DNA of 64,000 nucleotides, from contig NZ_CP150356.1 in assembly GCF_051521505.1 (NCBI RefSeq), positions 2,294,001-2,358,000 on the forward strand, given 5' to 3'. The position numbers were made by a program, and so were the translations under genes. This document shows positions 43,436 to 52,040 of the stretch, in pieces. The first letter of the stretch is position 1. Every line of letters starts with the position of its first letter. The notes below the pieces were generated by a model. The model saw only the letters and a list, made by a program, of their open reading frames with translations. It was not told the DNA's origin and ran no database searches. The stretch is from Sorangium sp025924095. GTDB lineage: Bacteria; Myxococcota_A; Polyangia; Polyangiales; Polyangiaceae.

Positions 43436-46400
43436 TCAGTCGGGGCCGGCGCGGCGCGCTGGCCGTAGCCCCGGCGGAGGGGGCTCGTCCTTCTCGGGCC
43501 CCGTCCTGTCCTCGACGACGAGCAGCAGCGCCGGGAGCTCGCCCTCGTCGGCCTGGAGCCGGAAGGCGGAGAACGACAGCGTCCGCCGCCCGGCGTGCGC
43601 GAGCACGGCCTCGAGGCGGAAGTCGACAAGCGCGGCGCTGCGGCGGAGGACGTCCCGGAGCCGCTGCTCGAGCTGCGGGGTGTTCCACCCGGCGTCGAGG
43701 GCGGAGAGGGGCCGCCCCTCGATGTCCCCGAGCGGGACCATGAACAGCTCGCAGTACCGCCGGGTGGCCGCGCGGATCCGGAGCTCGCCGTCGAGCAGGA
43801 GGAACGGGTGGCGCAGCACCTCGAAGACGGCGGAGATGCGATCGCGCGCGCCCGCGAGCTCGCGCCCGGCGCGCCTCGGCGCGTCGCTCTCCAGCCAGCA
43901 GATCACCGCGCCGTCCACCTCGTTCCCGGTGGTCCGGAAGGGGCGCGCTCGCATGAGATAGAGGCGCCCCTCGCGATCCTCGACCTGCCGCTCGACGGTG
44001 CTCCTCGTGTCGAGCACCTCGGCGACGACGGGCGCGATGTCGACCGCGCTCCTCGGCTTCACCTCGAGGATCGACCTGCCCACGTCGCTCGCGACGAGGC
44101 CGAGCAGCTTGTCGGCCGCGCCGGCGACGCGGCGGATCCGGAGGTCCGCGTCGACCATCAGGACCGGGATGTTCATGCTGCCGAGGAGGTTGCGCAGATC
44201 GTCGTTGGCGAGTCCGAGCGCGACATTGCTGCTGCAGAGCTCCTCGTTGATGGCCGTCAGCTCCTGGTTCGTCGACCGGAGCTCTTCGTGGGCGGACTCG
44301 AGCGCGTCGTTCATCCGGTGCAGCTCGTCGTTGCTCGCGAGGAGCTCCTCGTTCGTGCAGAGGAGCTCCTCGTTCGTTGCCTCCAGCTCATCGATGAGCG
44401 ACTGGAGGTACTCCCTCGTGGTCACGAGCTCCCTGCGGAGCTGGGCGATCTCCAGATCCTTCCGGGGATCGCTCTGGGCCGGATCGTCGCCTGGCCGATC
44501 CAGCCAGGGCCCGCCCGACTCGGAGAAGATGACGAGGAAACAGCGCCCCTGCGGGAGCCGCACCTTGAGCGGCCACACCTCGACGTCAACGTCCCGGCGC
44601 CTGTCTCCCTGCCGGACCTTGATCTGCTCCTTGCGGGCCATCGCGCCCGAGTTCATCGATGCGTCGAGGGCAGCCCGGAGGCTGAGCAGGAGCCCCTCCC
44701 GGGCCATCTTGAAGAGGTGCAGGCTGGCGTCGCCCGGCGCCGGCTCGAGGTAGGGCCCTGTCTTGCCCCGGAACTGGACGATCTGCATCTCCTCGTCGAC
44801 CACCACGCCGGCCGGGGCGTAGCGCGCCATGACGATGGCGTCGGCCTCCTTGCGCACCGCGTCCATGATGAGCCCCTCGGCGCTCCGTGGCTTCTCCTTC
44901 TCCAGCGCGGGCGCGGGCTCCAGCGCGGGCGCGGGCTCCAGCGCGGGCGCGGGCTCCAGCGCGGGCGCGGGCTCCAGCGCGGGCGCGGGCTCCAGCGCGG
45001 GCGCGGGCTCCAGCGCGGGCGCGAGCGCGGCGGGGAGGCCGGGCGAGCAGGTCCCCTCGGAGGCGGCGCGCTTGCAGAAGATCCTGTGGGTCCTGTCCAC
45101 GACCCCGAACAGGTCGGACATCGTGCTGATGCTCTCGGAGGAGCCGAGGAGCAAGAAGCCCGTGGGCTTGAGCGCCTGGTGGAAGGTGTGCAGCAGCCGG
45201 CGCTGCAGGCTCGGCTCCAGGTAGATCATCAGGTTGCGACAACTGATGAGATCGAGCTTCGCGAGGGGCGGGTCGGCCGCGGCGTTGTGGCGCGAGAAGA
45301 TGCACAGGTCGCGGACCGCTTTGTTGACCTGGAAGCCGCCGTGCACCCTGACGAAGAAGCGTCGCAGCCGGCTGGGCGAGACGTCGAACGAGATGCTATC
45401 GACGTAGATCCCGGCGCGCGCCTGCTGGATGGCGGTCTCGCTCAGGTCGGTGCCGAAGATCTGGACCGCGTTGTCGCTCGCGTCGGCTTCGAGGAACTCG
45501 AGCAGCGAGATCGCGAGAGAGTAGACCTCCTCGCCCGTCGAGCAGCCCGGCACCCAGAGGCGAACAGGGGAGTCCTGCGGCCTCTTGTGCATGAGCACCG
45601 GGAACACGTGGGTCTTCAGCGCGGCGAAGGCGCCCGGATCGCGGAAGAACGTGGTCACCTTGATGAGGAGCTCCTGGTAGAGATGCTCGAGCTCGTCCGG
45701 GTCCGCTCTCAGTTGATCGAGGTACTCCTGCAGGGCAGCGAGCTTGTGGAGCGTCATTCGACGCTGGATGCGGCGCTTCAGCGTGCTCTTTTTATAGTGG
45801 CTGAAGTCCACGCCCACCGCGGCGTGAAGCAGCCGGAAGAGCTTGCCGAGATCCGGGTCCACCCCCACGGATGTGCCCTGCGCGAGGCCCGGGGTGAGCC
45901 CGCGACCGGGGCGGCCCATCCGCACGAGCTCCGCCGCGATCGCCTCGACGCCGAGGGAGAAGTCGACGCCTCCGGCCGCGATGGCGTTGCGCGGGAGCGC
46001 CGGCCACTCGGCGGTGCGCGGGTCCTCCGCGAACGTGACACCGCCCTCCGCCTTCACATCCTTGAGCCCGAGGGCACCTTCGCTCCCGACGCCGGAGAGC
46101 ACGACGCCCACCGCGCTCGACCCCAGCTCGATCGCGAGCGAGCGCAGGAAAGTATCGGCAGGGCTCGGGCCGCCCTCGCCGCGCGGCGCGAGCTCGACGC
46201 GAACACCGTCGAGCGTCGCACGCGTGTCCGGGGGCAGGACCTGGACGTGACCTGGCATGAGCCTCGCCCCTGGCCGAAGCTCGGTCACGGGGAGCGGGCT
46301 GCTCTGCGCCGCGAGCTCGAGGACCGGGATCTCCCCAGGATCTGCGCTGTAGCTCAGGACGAGGGAGAGGCTCGTGTCCCTGCTCGGCATCCGCCGGAGG

Positions 46401-46624
46401 AGCTCCGCGATCGCGCCGCGTCCACCGGCCGACGCGACGACGCAGACGACCGGAAAGCGCCGCTCGTTCCCGGAGTGCGGCTCGCCCGCCGCGGCCTCCT
46501 CCCCGGCGTCCTGAAGCGGGTCCGGCGCGCGCCTCGGCGCAGCCGCCCTGCCGGAATGGGGCGCGGCGTCGCTGTGGCCAGGTGCCCTGAATTGCGTCCG
46601 GCGTGACTTCTTCTGTTCCGGCAT
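43436..46624 (-). CDS. CheB-CheR-PAS fusion signalling protein with degenerate CheB domain
   Basis: 1062 residues. CheB-like domain about 55-245, with catalytic Ser at S65 in VVASAGG. The usual QH reads SY (91-92) and the usual SGxGxDG Asp reads Glu (E182 in SGVGSEG), so the triad is broken. The CheR methyltransferase domain (about 270-520) is intact: DFSHYKKSTLKRRIQRRM, WVPGCSTGEEVYSLAI, ISCRNLMIYL. A Pro/Ala repeat linker follows. Then come PAS-like domains, a long coiled coil (LQSLIDELEATNEELLCTNEEL) and further PAS. The protein is probably a chemoreceptor-like methylation hub. No methyl-accepting protein gene is near. Confidence 0.9.
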   Translation of the reverse strand: MPEQKKSRRTQFRAPGHSDAAPHSGRAAAPRRAPDPLQDAGEEAAAGEPHSGNERRFPVVCVVASAGGRGAIAELLRRMPSRDTSLSLVLSYSADPGEIPVLELAAQSSPLPVTELRPGARLMPGHVQVLPPDTRATLDGVRVELAPRGEGGPSPADTFLRSLAIELGSSAVGVVLSGVGSEGALGLKDVKAEGGVTFAEDPRTAEWPALPRNAIAAGGVDFSLGVEAIAAELVRMGRPGRGLTPGLAQGTSVGVDPDLGKLFRLLHAAVGVDFSHYKKSTLKRRIQRRMTLHKLAALQEYLDQLRADPDELEHLYQELLIKVTTFFRDPGAFAALKTHVFPVLMHKRPQDSPVRLWVPGCSTGEEVYSLAISLLEFLEADASDNAVQIFGTDLSETAIQQARAGIYVDSISFDVSPSRLRRFFVRVHGGFQVNKAVRDLCIFSRHNAAADPPLAKLDLISCRNLMIYLEPSLQRRLLHTFHQALKPTGFLLLGSSESISTMSDLFGVVDRTHRIFCKRAASEGTCSPGLPAALAPALEPAPALEPAPALEPAPALEPAPALEPAPALEPAPALEKEKPRSAEGLIMDAVRKEADAIVMARYAPAGVVVDEEMQIVQFRGKTGPYLEPAPGDASLHLFKMAREGLLLSLRAALDASMNSGAMARKEQIKVRQGDRRRDVDVEVWPLKVRLPQGRCFLVIFSESGGPWLDRPGDDPAQSDPRKDLEIAQLRRELVTTREYLQSLIDELEATNEELLCTNEELLASNDELHRMNDALESAHEELRSTNQELTAINEELCSSNVALGLANDDLRNLLGSMNIPVLMVDADLRIRRVAGAADKLLGLVASDVGRSILEVKPRSAVDIAPVVAEVLDTRSTVERQVEDREGRLYLMRARPFRTTGNEVDGAVICWLESDAPRRAGRELAGARDRISAVFEVLRHPFLLLDGELRIRAATRRYCELFMVPLGDIEGRPLSALDAGWNTPQLEQRLRDVLRRSAALVDFRLEAVLAHAGRRTLSFSAFRLQADEGELPALLLVVEDRTGPEKDEPPPPGLRPARRAGPD
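44900..45025. repeat. 18-bp tandem repeat (6 perfect copies plus one imperfect)
   Basis: The unit CTCCAGCGCGGGCGCGGG is repeated head to tail, in frame with the CheB-CheR gene, and encodes ALEPAP six times followed by ALEKEK. The last copy differs at one base. The perfect copies suggest recent slippage and possible length variation between strains. It forms a flexible linker between the CheR and PAS parts. Confidence 0.97.
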
Positions 46625-46779
46625 TGTTGGCTTGAACGGTGAAGCGTTCTCTCTGGCGTCTCGCTGCCGCGGGATCTGACAGGGGCGAAGCTAGGGTTGC
46701 TGCGAACGATCGGTCAACGTGCCTGTCCTTGCCGGCGCGGAGCGCCGGACACGGCGCCAGGCGGCCACCCCACGCTTGC

Positions 46780-47436
46780 TCAGCGCGCCCCTTCCAGGCG
46801 CTTCAGGAGTTGTTCGAGCTGCTCGATGACGTGCGCCGATCGGTCGGACGCCATGCGGGCGGAGTCGTTGAGCCTCACCAGCGTCCTTTCATCCATCTTC
46901 CCGCTGGGCTGGAGCCTGGTCATGGCTTCCAGCGCGGCGTCGTGGCGCGCCCGGGCGACCTGGGCTGCCGCCATCGCGCGGCGCAGACGTGTGCGCGGGG
47001 GTTCCGGGCTCTCGACCCTCGGCAACCTCCTCTCCGGCGGCTCGCGCCGCGCCTTGTCCTCGGCCCGCGCCTCGTGCTCGGCGGGCGCCGCGCGCGGCGC
47101 GGGGGCCTCGTGCGCCTCCTGCTGCGCTCGATCCGCCTGGTTCCCCGCCTCGTGCGCGCGCTCCCCGCGCTGGTCATCGGCGCCTATGCGGAGGCTGACG
47201 CCGAGCTCCCGGTCCGCGCTGGGCTCCCGGCCGTCCTCCCACCCCCGCTCGTCGACAACCTGCTTCGTCGCGTCGTTGACGAGGAACACCTGATCCGCGT
47301 CGTGGAACCGCTCGGCCCGCAGGGCCCGCAACGAGGCGCGCGCCGTCTCGAGCGAGCGGATGTGCTTCATGAGCGCGAGCCGCCTGCCCCGGAAGCGAAC
47401 GTAGATGCTGTAGGTGGTCTGGGGCGCCATCTGCAT
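46780..47436 (-). CDS. hypothetical protein, Glu/Arg-rich
   Basis: 218 residues. The N-terminal ~60 (TTYSIYVRFRGRRLALMKHIRSLETARASLRAL, VFLVNDATKQVVDERGW) look like a compact alpha-beta domain. A low-complexity central stretch follows (QADRAQQEAHEAPAPRAAP). The C-terminal helix pair is RTRLRRAMAAAQVARARHDAALE and MDERTLVRLNDSARMASDRSAHVIEQLEQLLKR. No known family and no signal peptide. An ATG at 47430 is an alternative start. It is on the same strand as the CheB-CheR fusion, 155 bp upstream of its start. Confidence 0.65.
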   Translation of the reverse strand: MQMAPQTTYSIYVRFRGRRLALMKHIRSLETARASLRALRAERFHDADQVFLVNDATKQVVDERGWEDGREPSADRELGVSLRIGADDQRGERAHEAGNQADRAQQEAHEAPAPRAAPAEHEARAEDKARREPPERRLPRVESPEPPRTRLRRAMAAAQVARARHDAALEAMTRLQPSGKMDERTLVRLNDSARMASDRSAHVIEQLEQLLKRLEGAR

Positions 47437-47615
47437 CGCCTCGTGGGCCTGGCCGCGTCATGCGGTGCTCCTCGCTCTTCTCGACAGCAGCTTCCAGGGG
47501 TCAGCTCGTCGTGGCGCCGGGTCGAGGATGCGAGTACGCCGCTGTGTCACGTTCCCGCCGGTCTGCCGCCGTGAGCCCTCTGCGCGAGCTCTGGGGGCGC
47601 GTCCTGCTCTCCGCC

Positions 47616-47999
47616 TCACGCCTCAGGTACCGTCGTGAGCAGCACCAGCCTTCCGGCGGTCCGCTCGGCCGTTCTGCAGGCGGTGCGCACGAGCTGCCAC
47701 TCTGACTTCACGAGCTCCGCCATGAGCGACCTGTCCTGAAAGAGGGCTTTGCACAGGGACTCCTCGGCGTCATCGCCGAAGGAGAGCACGCGTATCGCGA
47801 TGGCGAGCGCGAAGTCCGGGGTCAGCCGGACGCGCAGGTCGACGTCGGGGGTGGAGACGTGGAGCGCGTGCTCGGCGAGGGCGACCTCGATCCTGTCCGC
47901 GATCGACGTCTCCGTGTCGGCGCGCCACTGGAGCGAACGGCACGTCTGCCGGATCAGCTCCTGGATCAACCGTCTGTCGCAACCCGATCGTGTGCTCAT
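47616..47999 (-). CDS. small soluble protein, unknown function
   Basis: 127 residues from the ATG at 47999, with GGGGGG 4-9 bases before it, a good ribosome site. Helical N-terminus (RRLIQELIRQTCRSLQW), then AIRVLSFGDDAEESLCKALFQD. No recognised family and no export signal. On the same strand as the preceding hypothetical gene, but 180 bp away. Confidence 0.65.
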   Translation of the reverse strand: MSTRSGCDRRLIQELIRQTCRSLQWRADTETSIADRIEVALAEHALHVSTPDVDLRVRLTPDFALAIAIRVLSFGDDAEESLCKALFQDRSLMAELVKSEWQLVRTACRTAERTAGRLVLLTTVPEA

Positions 48000-48448
48000 A
48001 CAGCCCCCCTCGACAGCCCCGTTCCCCTGCGGAGAACCGCCCGGAGAGCGCCTGTTATCGGACAGAGCGCGCGATGGTCACCATGGCGCGGTTGAACGAT
48101 CAGGACCGCTCCCCCATGGCTGCGCTCCTCCGGGTCGCCCGGGCGATTCCCCTCCGACTCCCCGCTCCTCCCCCCTCACTGTCCCGAGGCCGAAGTCCCG
48201 GTTGACTGTTAGCTCTACCTCAGCTGCAGCTCGACCGACCGCTAGGGCAATGAGGAATCACTCGTCAGGGATTTCCTGTACATTTGCCGTGTTTGGACAG
48301 GGGATCCGCGTGCTGGCTCAGGTAATTCCCTACTTCCGGCGCCCTGGCGCTCGACGGCGGGCTCGGCTCACCGTCGCCGGTTGACGACGGGCCGCGGTCG
48401 GCGTGCACCGCAGCCGTCGCCGAGGGCCGCGGGCAGGTGGCGCGCGCC
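48000..48448. other. non-coding region
   Basis: 450 bp, with an AT-richer stretch at 48235-48300. CCTGT and ACAGG half-sites, 17 bp apart, flank CATTTGCCGTGTTTGG near 48272-48300. No gene was recognised. It may hold the promoter of the gene at 47999, but that is unproved. Confidence 0.3.
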
Positions 48449-49183
48449 TCAGGTCGTCTTGGCCTTCGAGCGCCGGCGCTCGCGGCTCGGGCCTGAGGCA
48501 GGAGCCGAGCCGGCGGTCTGCCGCGCGCTGCGCGGCGGCGCTTCCGTGACCGACAGGTCAGCGACGGCGCGCGCCTCCGGGGTGAGCAGGCCGTGCATGA
48601 AGAGCTGGAGCACCTGCGCACACCAGTCGGCGATATCTGGCCTGGAGGGCGCGTCGATGAGCTTGCGGACCAGGCGATCGAAGGCGCCCGAGATGAGCGC
48701 CGCGATGACGCTCGGATCGAGGTCGCGCCGGTAGAGGCCGATGTCGATCGCGTACCGGACGCGGCTCTCCACGAGGCACGCGACGCGCTGGGCGAACTCG
48801 TCGATCAGGTAGGCGTAGGGGGCCCCGCCGCCGCCTGCTTGCATCATCTTGAGGAGCGCCCGGTTCTGCCAGCAGAACTCGAGCACCTCGATGTCGTGGG
48901 CGAGGAGCCGCTTGAAGAACTCGCTCACCGGGGCTCGATCGACGCCCTCGATGGCGATGAGCGGCAGCTGCACGCACCCCGCGAGCCGCGCGATGAAGGT
49001 CTCGACGATCTGCTTGAAGCAGTCGTCCTTGCTGTGGAAGTGCAGGTAGAAGGCGCCCTTCGAGACGCCGGCCCGCTCGGTGATGTCCTCGACCCGCGCC
49101 GCGGCCAGGCCGCGCTCGGTGAAGGCCGCCTCGGCGGCGCGGAGCAACTCGATCCTGGCGCGGCGATCGGCGAGGCGGGGCAT
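48449..49183 (-). CDS. TetR/AcrR family transcriptional regulator
   Basis: 244 residues. DNA-binding domain: RIELLRAAEAAFTERGLAAARVEDITERAGVSKGAFYLHFHSKDDCFKQIV. The ligand domain is helical, with a Gly-rich insertion (MMQAGGGGAPYAYLIDE), and the C-terminal ~30 residues are basic (SRERRRSKAKTT). Divergent from udgX across a 168-bp region that carries two strong hairpins, so it may autoregulate and control udgX from there. No ligand is known. Confidence 0.93.
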   Translation of the reverse strand: MPRLADRRARIELLRAAEAAFTERGLAAARVEDITERAGVSKGAFYLHFHSKDDCFKQIVETFIARLAGCVQLPLIAIEGVDRAPVSEFFKRLLAHDIEVLEFCWQNRALLKMMQAGGGGAPYAYLIDEFAQRVACLVESRVRYAIDIGLYRRDLDPSVIAALISGAFDRLVRKLIDAPSRPDIADWCAQVLQLFMHGLLTPEARAVADLSVTEAPPRSARQTAGSAPASGPSRERRRSKAKTT

Positions 49184-49235
49184 GCTGACTGGTGGGTCAA
49201 TTCGAGGGACCTTGGCACTATGGGAAGGCCACCCG

Positions 49236-49310
49236 GAGCCGTCAAGACGGCTCGGCCGCGCTTCCTCGCGACGCGGCGCGTTCGAGCGCGGCGCCGCGTC
49301 GCGAGGAAGC
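49236..49310. repeat. two adjacent perfect inverted repeats upstream of udgX
   Basis: GAGCCGTC and GACGGCTC (49236-49243 and 49246-49253) form an 8-bp stem with a 2-base loop. Just beyond, 49260-49279 and 49291-49310 are an exact 20-bp inverted repeat with an 11-base loop. The second is much stronger than any other repeat I saw. No T-run follows on either strand. They lie between the divergent TetR and udgX starts. Confidence 0.9.
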
Positions 49311-49351
49311 GCCGCCGCGCGGGTGGCACGCGCGATGCTTCAGGGGAATCC

Positions 49352-50020
49352 ATGGCGACCGTGGCGAGACGAAATGCAGCAGGGCGCGACGCCGGTGCCG
49401 GCGAGGCGACGGCGGCGGCCCTGGTCCCCAGCGATCCTTCGTTGCCGCGCCTGCGCGAAGCCGCCGCGGGCTGCCGGGCGTGCCCGCTCTGGGAGCGGGG
49501 GACGCAGACGGTGTTCGGCGAGGGCGCGGCGCGCTCGGACGTGCTCCTCGTCGGCGAGCAACCGGGCGACAGGGAGGATCTGGCCGGCAAGCCGTTCGTT
49601 GGCCCGGCGGGGCAGCTGCTCGATCGCGCGCTCGAGGCGGCGGGGATCGATCGGCGCCGGGCGTATGTGACCAACGTGGTCAAGCACTTCAAGTGGGAGC
49701 CGCGCGGCAAGCGCCGCATCCACAAGAAGCCGGACGCGCGCGAGATCCGCGCGTGCCTTCCCTGGCTCGCCGCGGAGATCGCGGCGGTGCAGCCGGCGAT
49801 CGTGGTGTGCCTCGGCGCGACGGCGGCGCAGGCGCTGCTCGGCAGCTCGTTCCGGGTCACGCGCGATCGCGGCCAGATCGTCGCCTCGCCGCTCGCGCCG
49901 CGCACGCTGGCGACCGTGCACCCCGCGTCGATCCTGCGCATGCCGGACGAGGTCTCCAGGCAAGCCGAGCTCTCCCGCTTCATCGACGATCTCACCGCGG
50001 CGGCGCGCGCGCTCGGCTGA
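49352..50020 (+). CDS. udgX: UdgX-type uracil-DNA glycosylase family protein
   Basis: 222 residues. Family 4/UDG fold: C-rich N-terminus (CRACPLWERGTQ), GEQPGDREDLAGKPFVGPAGQLLDRAL, VNVVKHF-type segment TNVVKHFKWEPRG, then KRRIH (120-124), the loop unique to UdgX. Its His (H124) is known in UdgX to form a covalent bond with the abasic sugar. ATVHPASILRMPD is the final motif. It should therefore bind uracil in DNA irreversibly. AGGGGA precedes the ATG at 49352. The divergent TetR gene and hairpins lie just upstream. Confidence 0.9.
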   Translation: MATVARRNAAGRDAGAGEATAAALVPSDPSLPRLREAAAGCRACPLWERGTQTVFGEGAARSDVLLVGEQPGDREDLAGKPFVGPAGQLLDRALEAAGIDRRRAYVTNVVKHFKWEPRGKRRIHKKPDAREIRACLPWLAAEIAAVQPAIVVCLGATAAQALLGSSFRVTRDRGQIVASPLAPRTLATVHPASILRMPDEVSRQAELSRFIDDLTAAARALG

Positions 50021-50078
50021 GACGGCGCGCCCCGCCTCCTCGCGGGGGGCGCTCGCGATGGAGTAGGATTCGCGCCCC

Positions 50079-52022
50079 ATGACGATAAGCCCACAACCGG
50101 CCCCGGGCGCAGAGCGCCCCGCGGCGTCTGCGTCGGCCGAGGGCGCTCACGGATCGAGCCCGAAGAAGACGTGGCCGCTGATGCTCGCGGCGCTCGGGGT
50201 CGTCTACGGCGACATCGGGACGAGCCCCCTCTACGCGATGAAGGAGTGCTTCAGCCCGATCAGCCCGCATCACGTCGATCCGACGCCGCAGAACGTGCTC
50301 GGCGTGCTCTCGCTGATGTTCTGGGCGCTGATGATGGTGGTGACCGTCAAATACGTGACGTTCATCACGCGGGCTGACAACGAGGGGGCGGGCGGCATCC
50401 TCGCGCTGCTCGCGCTCGTCCCGAACAGCGAGCGCAAGGGCGAGGGTCGCGGCCTCCTCGTGCTCCTCGTCCTCTGCGGCGCCGCGCTCCTTTACGGCGA
50501 CGGCGTGATCACGCCGGCGATCTCGGTGCTCTCGGCGGTGGAGGGCCTCGAGGTCGCGACGTCGACGCTGAAGCCCGCCGTCGTGCCGATCACGTGCGCC
50601 GTGCTGCTCGCCGTGTTCCTCGTGCAGAAGCGCGGCACGGCCGGCGTCGGGACGATCTTCGGGCCGGTGACGCTCGTGTGGTTCGTGGCGCTCACGCTGC
50701 TCGGGGCCAAGGAGATCCTCCACAGCCCCGGCGTGCTCCGGGCCGTCTCACCGACCTACGCGGTGAGCTTCTTCGTCGAGAACAACGTGCACGGCTTCCT
50801 GATCCTCGGCGCGGTCGTCCTCTGCATCACGGGCGGCGAGGCGCTGTACGCCGACATGGGTCATTTCGGCCGCAGGCCGATCAAGTACACCTGGTACACA
50901 ATCGTCTGGCCGGGGCTGCTCATCAACTACTTCGGCCAGGGCGCCAAGCTGCTCGAGGACCCGGCCGCCGCGGCGAACCCGTTCTACGCGCTGGTCCCGT
51001 CGTGGGCGCTCTACCCCACGGTGGCGATCGCGACCGCGGCGACGGTCGTGGCATCCCAGGCGCTCATCTCCGGGGCCTTCTCGCTGACGCAGCAGGCGGT
51101 GCAGCTCGGGTACTTCCCGCGCGTCACGGTGGTCCACACCTCGAAGGACGAGGCGGGGCAGATCTACATCCCCGAGGTGAACAGCGGGCTCCTGATCTCG
51201 TGCCTCGTGCTGGTGCTCGCCTTCAAGAGCTCGAGCGCGCTCGCGGCCGCGTACGGCATCGCCGTCACGGGCACGATGGGGATCACGACGGTGGTCTATT
51301 ACGTGGTCACGCGGAAGACGTGGGGCTGGCCGGTCTGGAAGTCGCTCCCGCTGGCCGGGCTCTTCCTGGTGATCGATCTCGCGTTCTTCGCGGCGAACAG
51401 CGCCAAGTTCTTCCACGGGGGCTGGGTGCCCATCGTGATGGGGGCGGCGATCTTCACGGTGATGACGACGTGGAAGACGGGGCGCAAGCACCTCGCCGCG
51501 GCGATCAAGTCGGTGATCTTGCCGCTCGACACGTTCCTCGAGGACGTGAAGCGCGTGAAGCCGCACCGGGTGCGCGGGACGGCGGTCTTCATGGCGTCGA
51601 GCCCGGAGGGCACGCCGCCGATCCTGCTGCACCACGTGAAGCACAACCAGGTGCTTCACGAGCAGGTGGTGCTCCTCTCGATCCAGGCGCTGAACGTGCC
51701 GGAGGTGCCGGAGGTGCGGCGCATGACGGTGATCCCTCGGGGCGAGGGCATCTATCAGGTGACGGCGTGCTACGGCTTCATGCAGACGCCGAACGCCCCG
51801 TCGGTGCTGGAGGGGTGCAAGCGGCACGGGCTCCACATCGATCTCGGGCGGACGAGCTACTATCTCGGCCGGGAGACGCTGCTGACGACGGGGAGCTCGA
51901 AGATGTCCCGGTGGCGGAAGTGGCTGTTCGCGTTCATCTCGCGGAACGCGCGGCCGGCCACGGCGTACTTCGGTCTGCCGCCCAACCGGGTGGTCGAGCT
52001 CGGCATGCAGGTCGATTTTTAG
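50079..52022 (+). CDS. kup: Kup-type potassium uptake transporter
   Basis: 647 residues. The family opens with ALGVVYGDIGTSPLYAMKE, a strong Kup/KUP/HAK signature, then about 12 membrane segments (YVTFITRADNEGAGGILALLAL, LLYGDGVITPAISVLSAVEGL, GGEALYADMGHFGR) and a soluble C-terminal domain (HRVRGTAVFMASSPEGTPPILLHH). It is a proton-coupled K+ importer in the inner membrane. The first 28 residues are low-complexity and may be an extension. It lies 58 bp after udgX on the same strand. Confidence 0.96.
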   Translation: MTISPQPAPGAERPAASASAEGAHGSSPKKTWPLMLAALGVVYGDIGTSPLYAMKECFSPISPHHVDPTPQNVLGVLSLMFWALMMVVTVKYVTFITRADNEGAGGILALLALVPNSERKGEGRGLLVLLVLCGAALLYGDGVITPAISVLSAVEGLEVATSTLKPAVVPITCAVLLAVFLVQKRGTAGVGTIFGPVTLVWFVALTLLGAKEILHSPGVLRAVSPTYAVSFFVENNVHGFLILGAVVLCITGGEALYADMGHFGRRPIKYTWYTIVWPGLLINYFGQGAKLLEDPAAAANPFYALVPSWALYPTVAIATAATVVASQALISGAFSLTQQAVQLGYFPRVTVVHTSKDEAGQIYIPEVNSGLLISCLVLVLAFKSSSALAAAYGIAVTGTMGITTVVYYVVTRKTWGWPVWKSLPLAGLFLVIDLAFFAANSAKFFHGGWVPIVMGAAIFTVMTTWKTGRKHLAAAIKSVILPLDTFLEDVKRVKPHRVRGTAVFMASSPEGTPPILLHHVKHNQVLHEQVVLLSIQALNVPEVPEVRRMTVIPRGEGIYQVTACYGFMQTPNAPSVLEGCKRHGLHIDLGRTSYYLGRETLLTTGSSKMSRWRKWLFAFISRNARPATAYFGLPPNRVVELGMQVDF

Positions 52023-52040
52023 AGCGCGGGCGCGCGGCGA

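Noticed and set aside
44900..45025. CRISPR-like array
   Set aside because: Contiguous 18-bp units without spacers, in frame inside a gene.
49323..49338. Sigma-54-like element (TGGCACGCGCGATGC) before udgX
   Set aside because: It is one base off consensus and so close to the ATG at 49352 that there is no room for a leader with its ribosome site.
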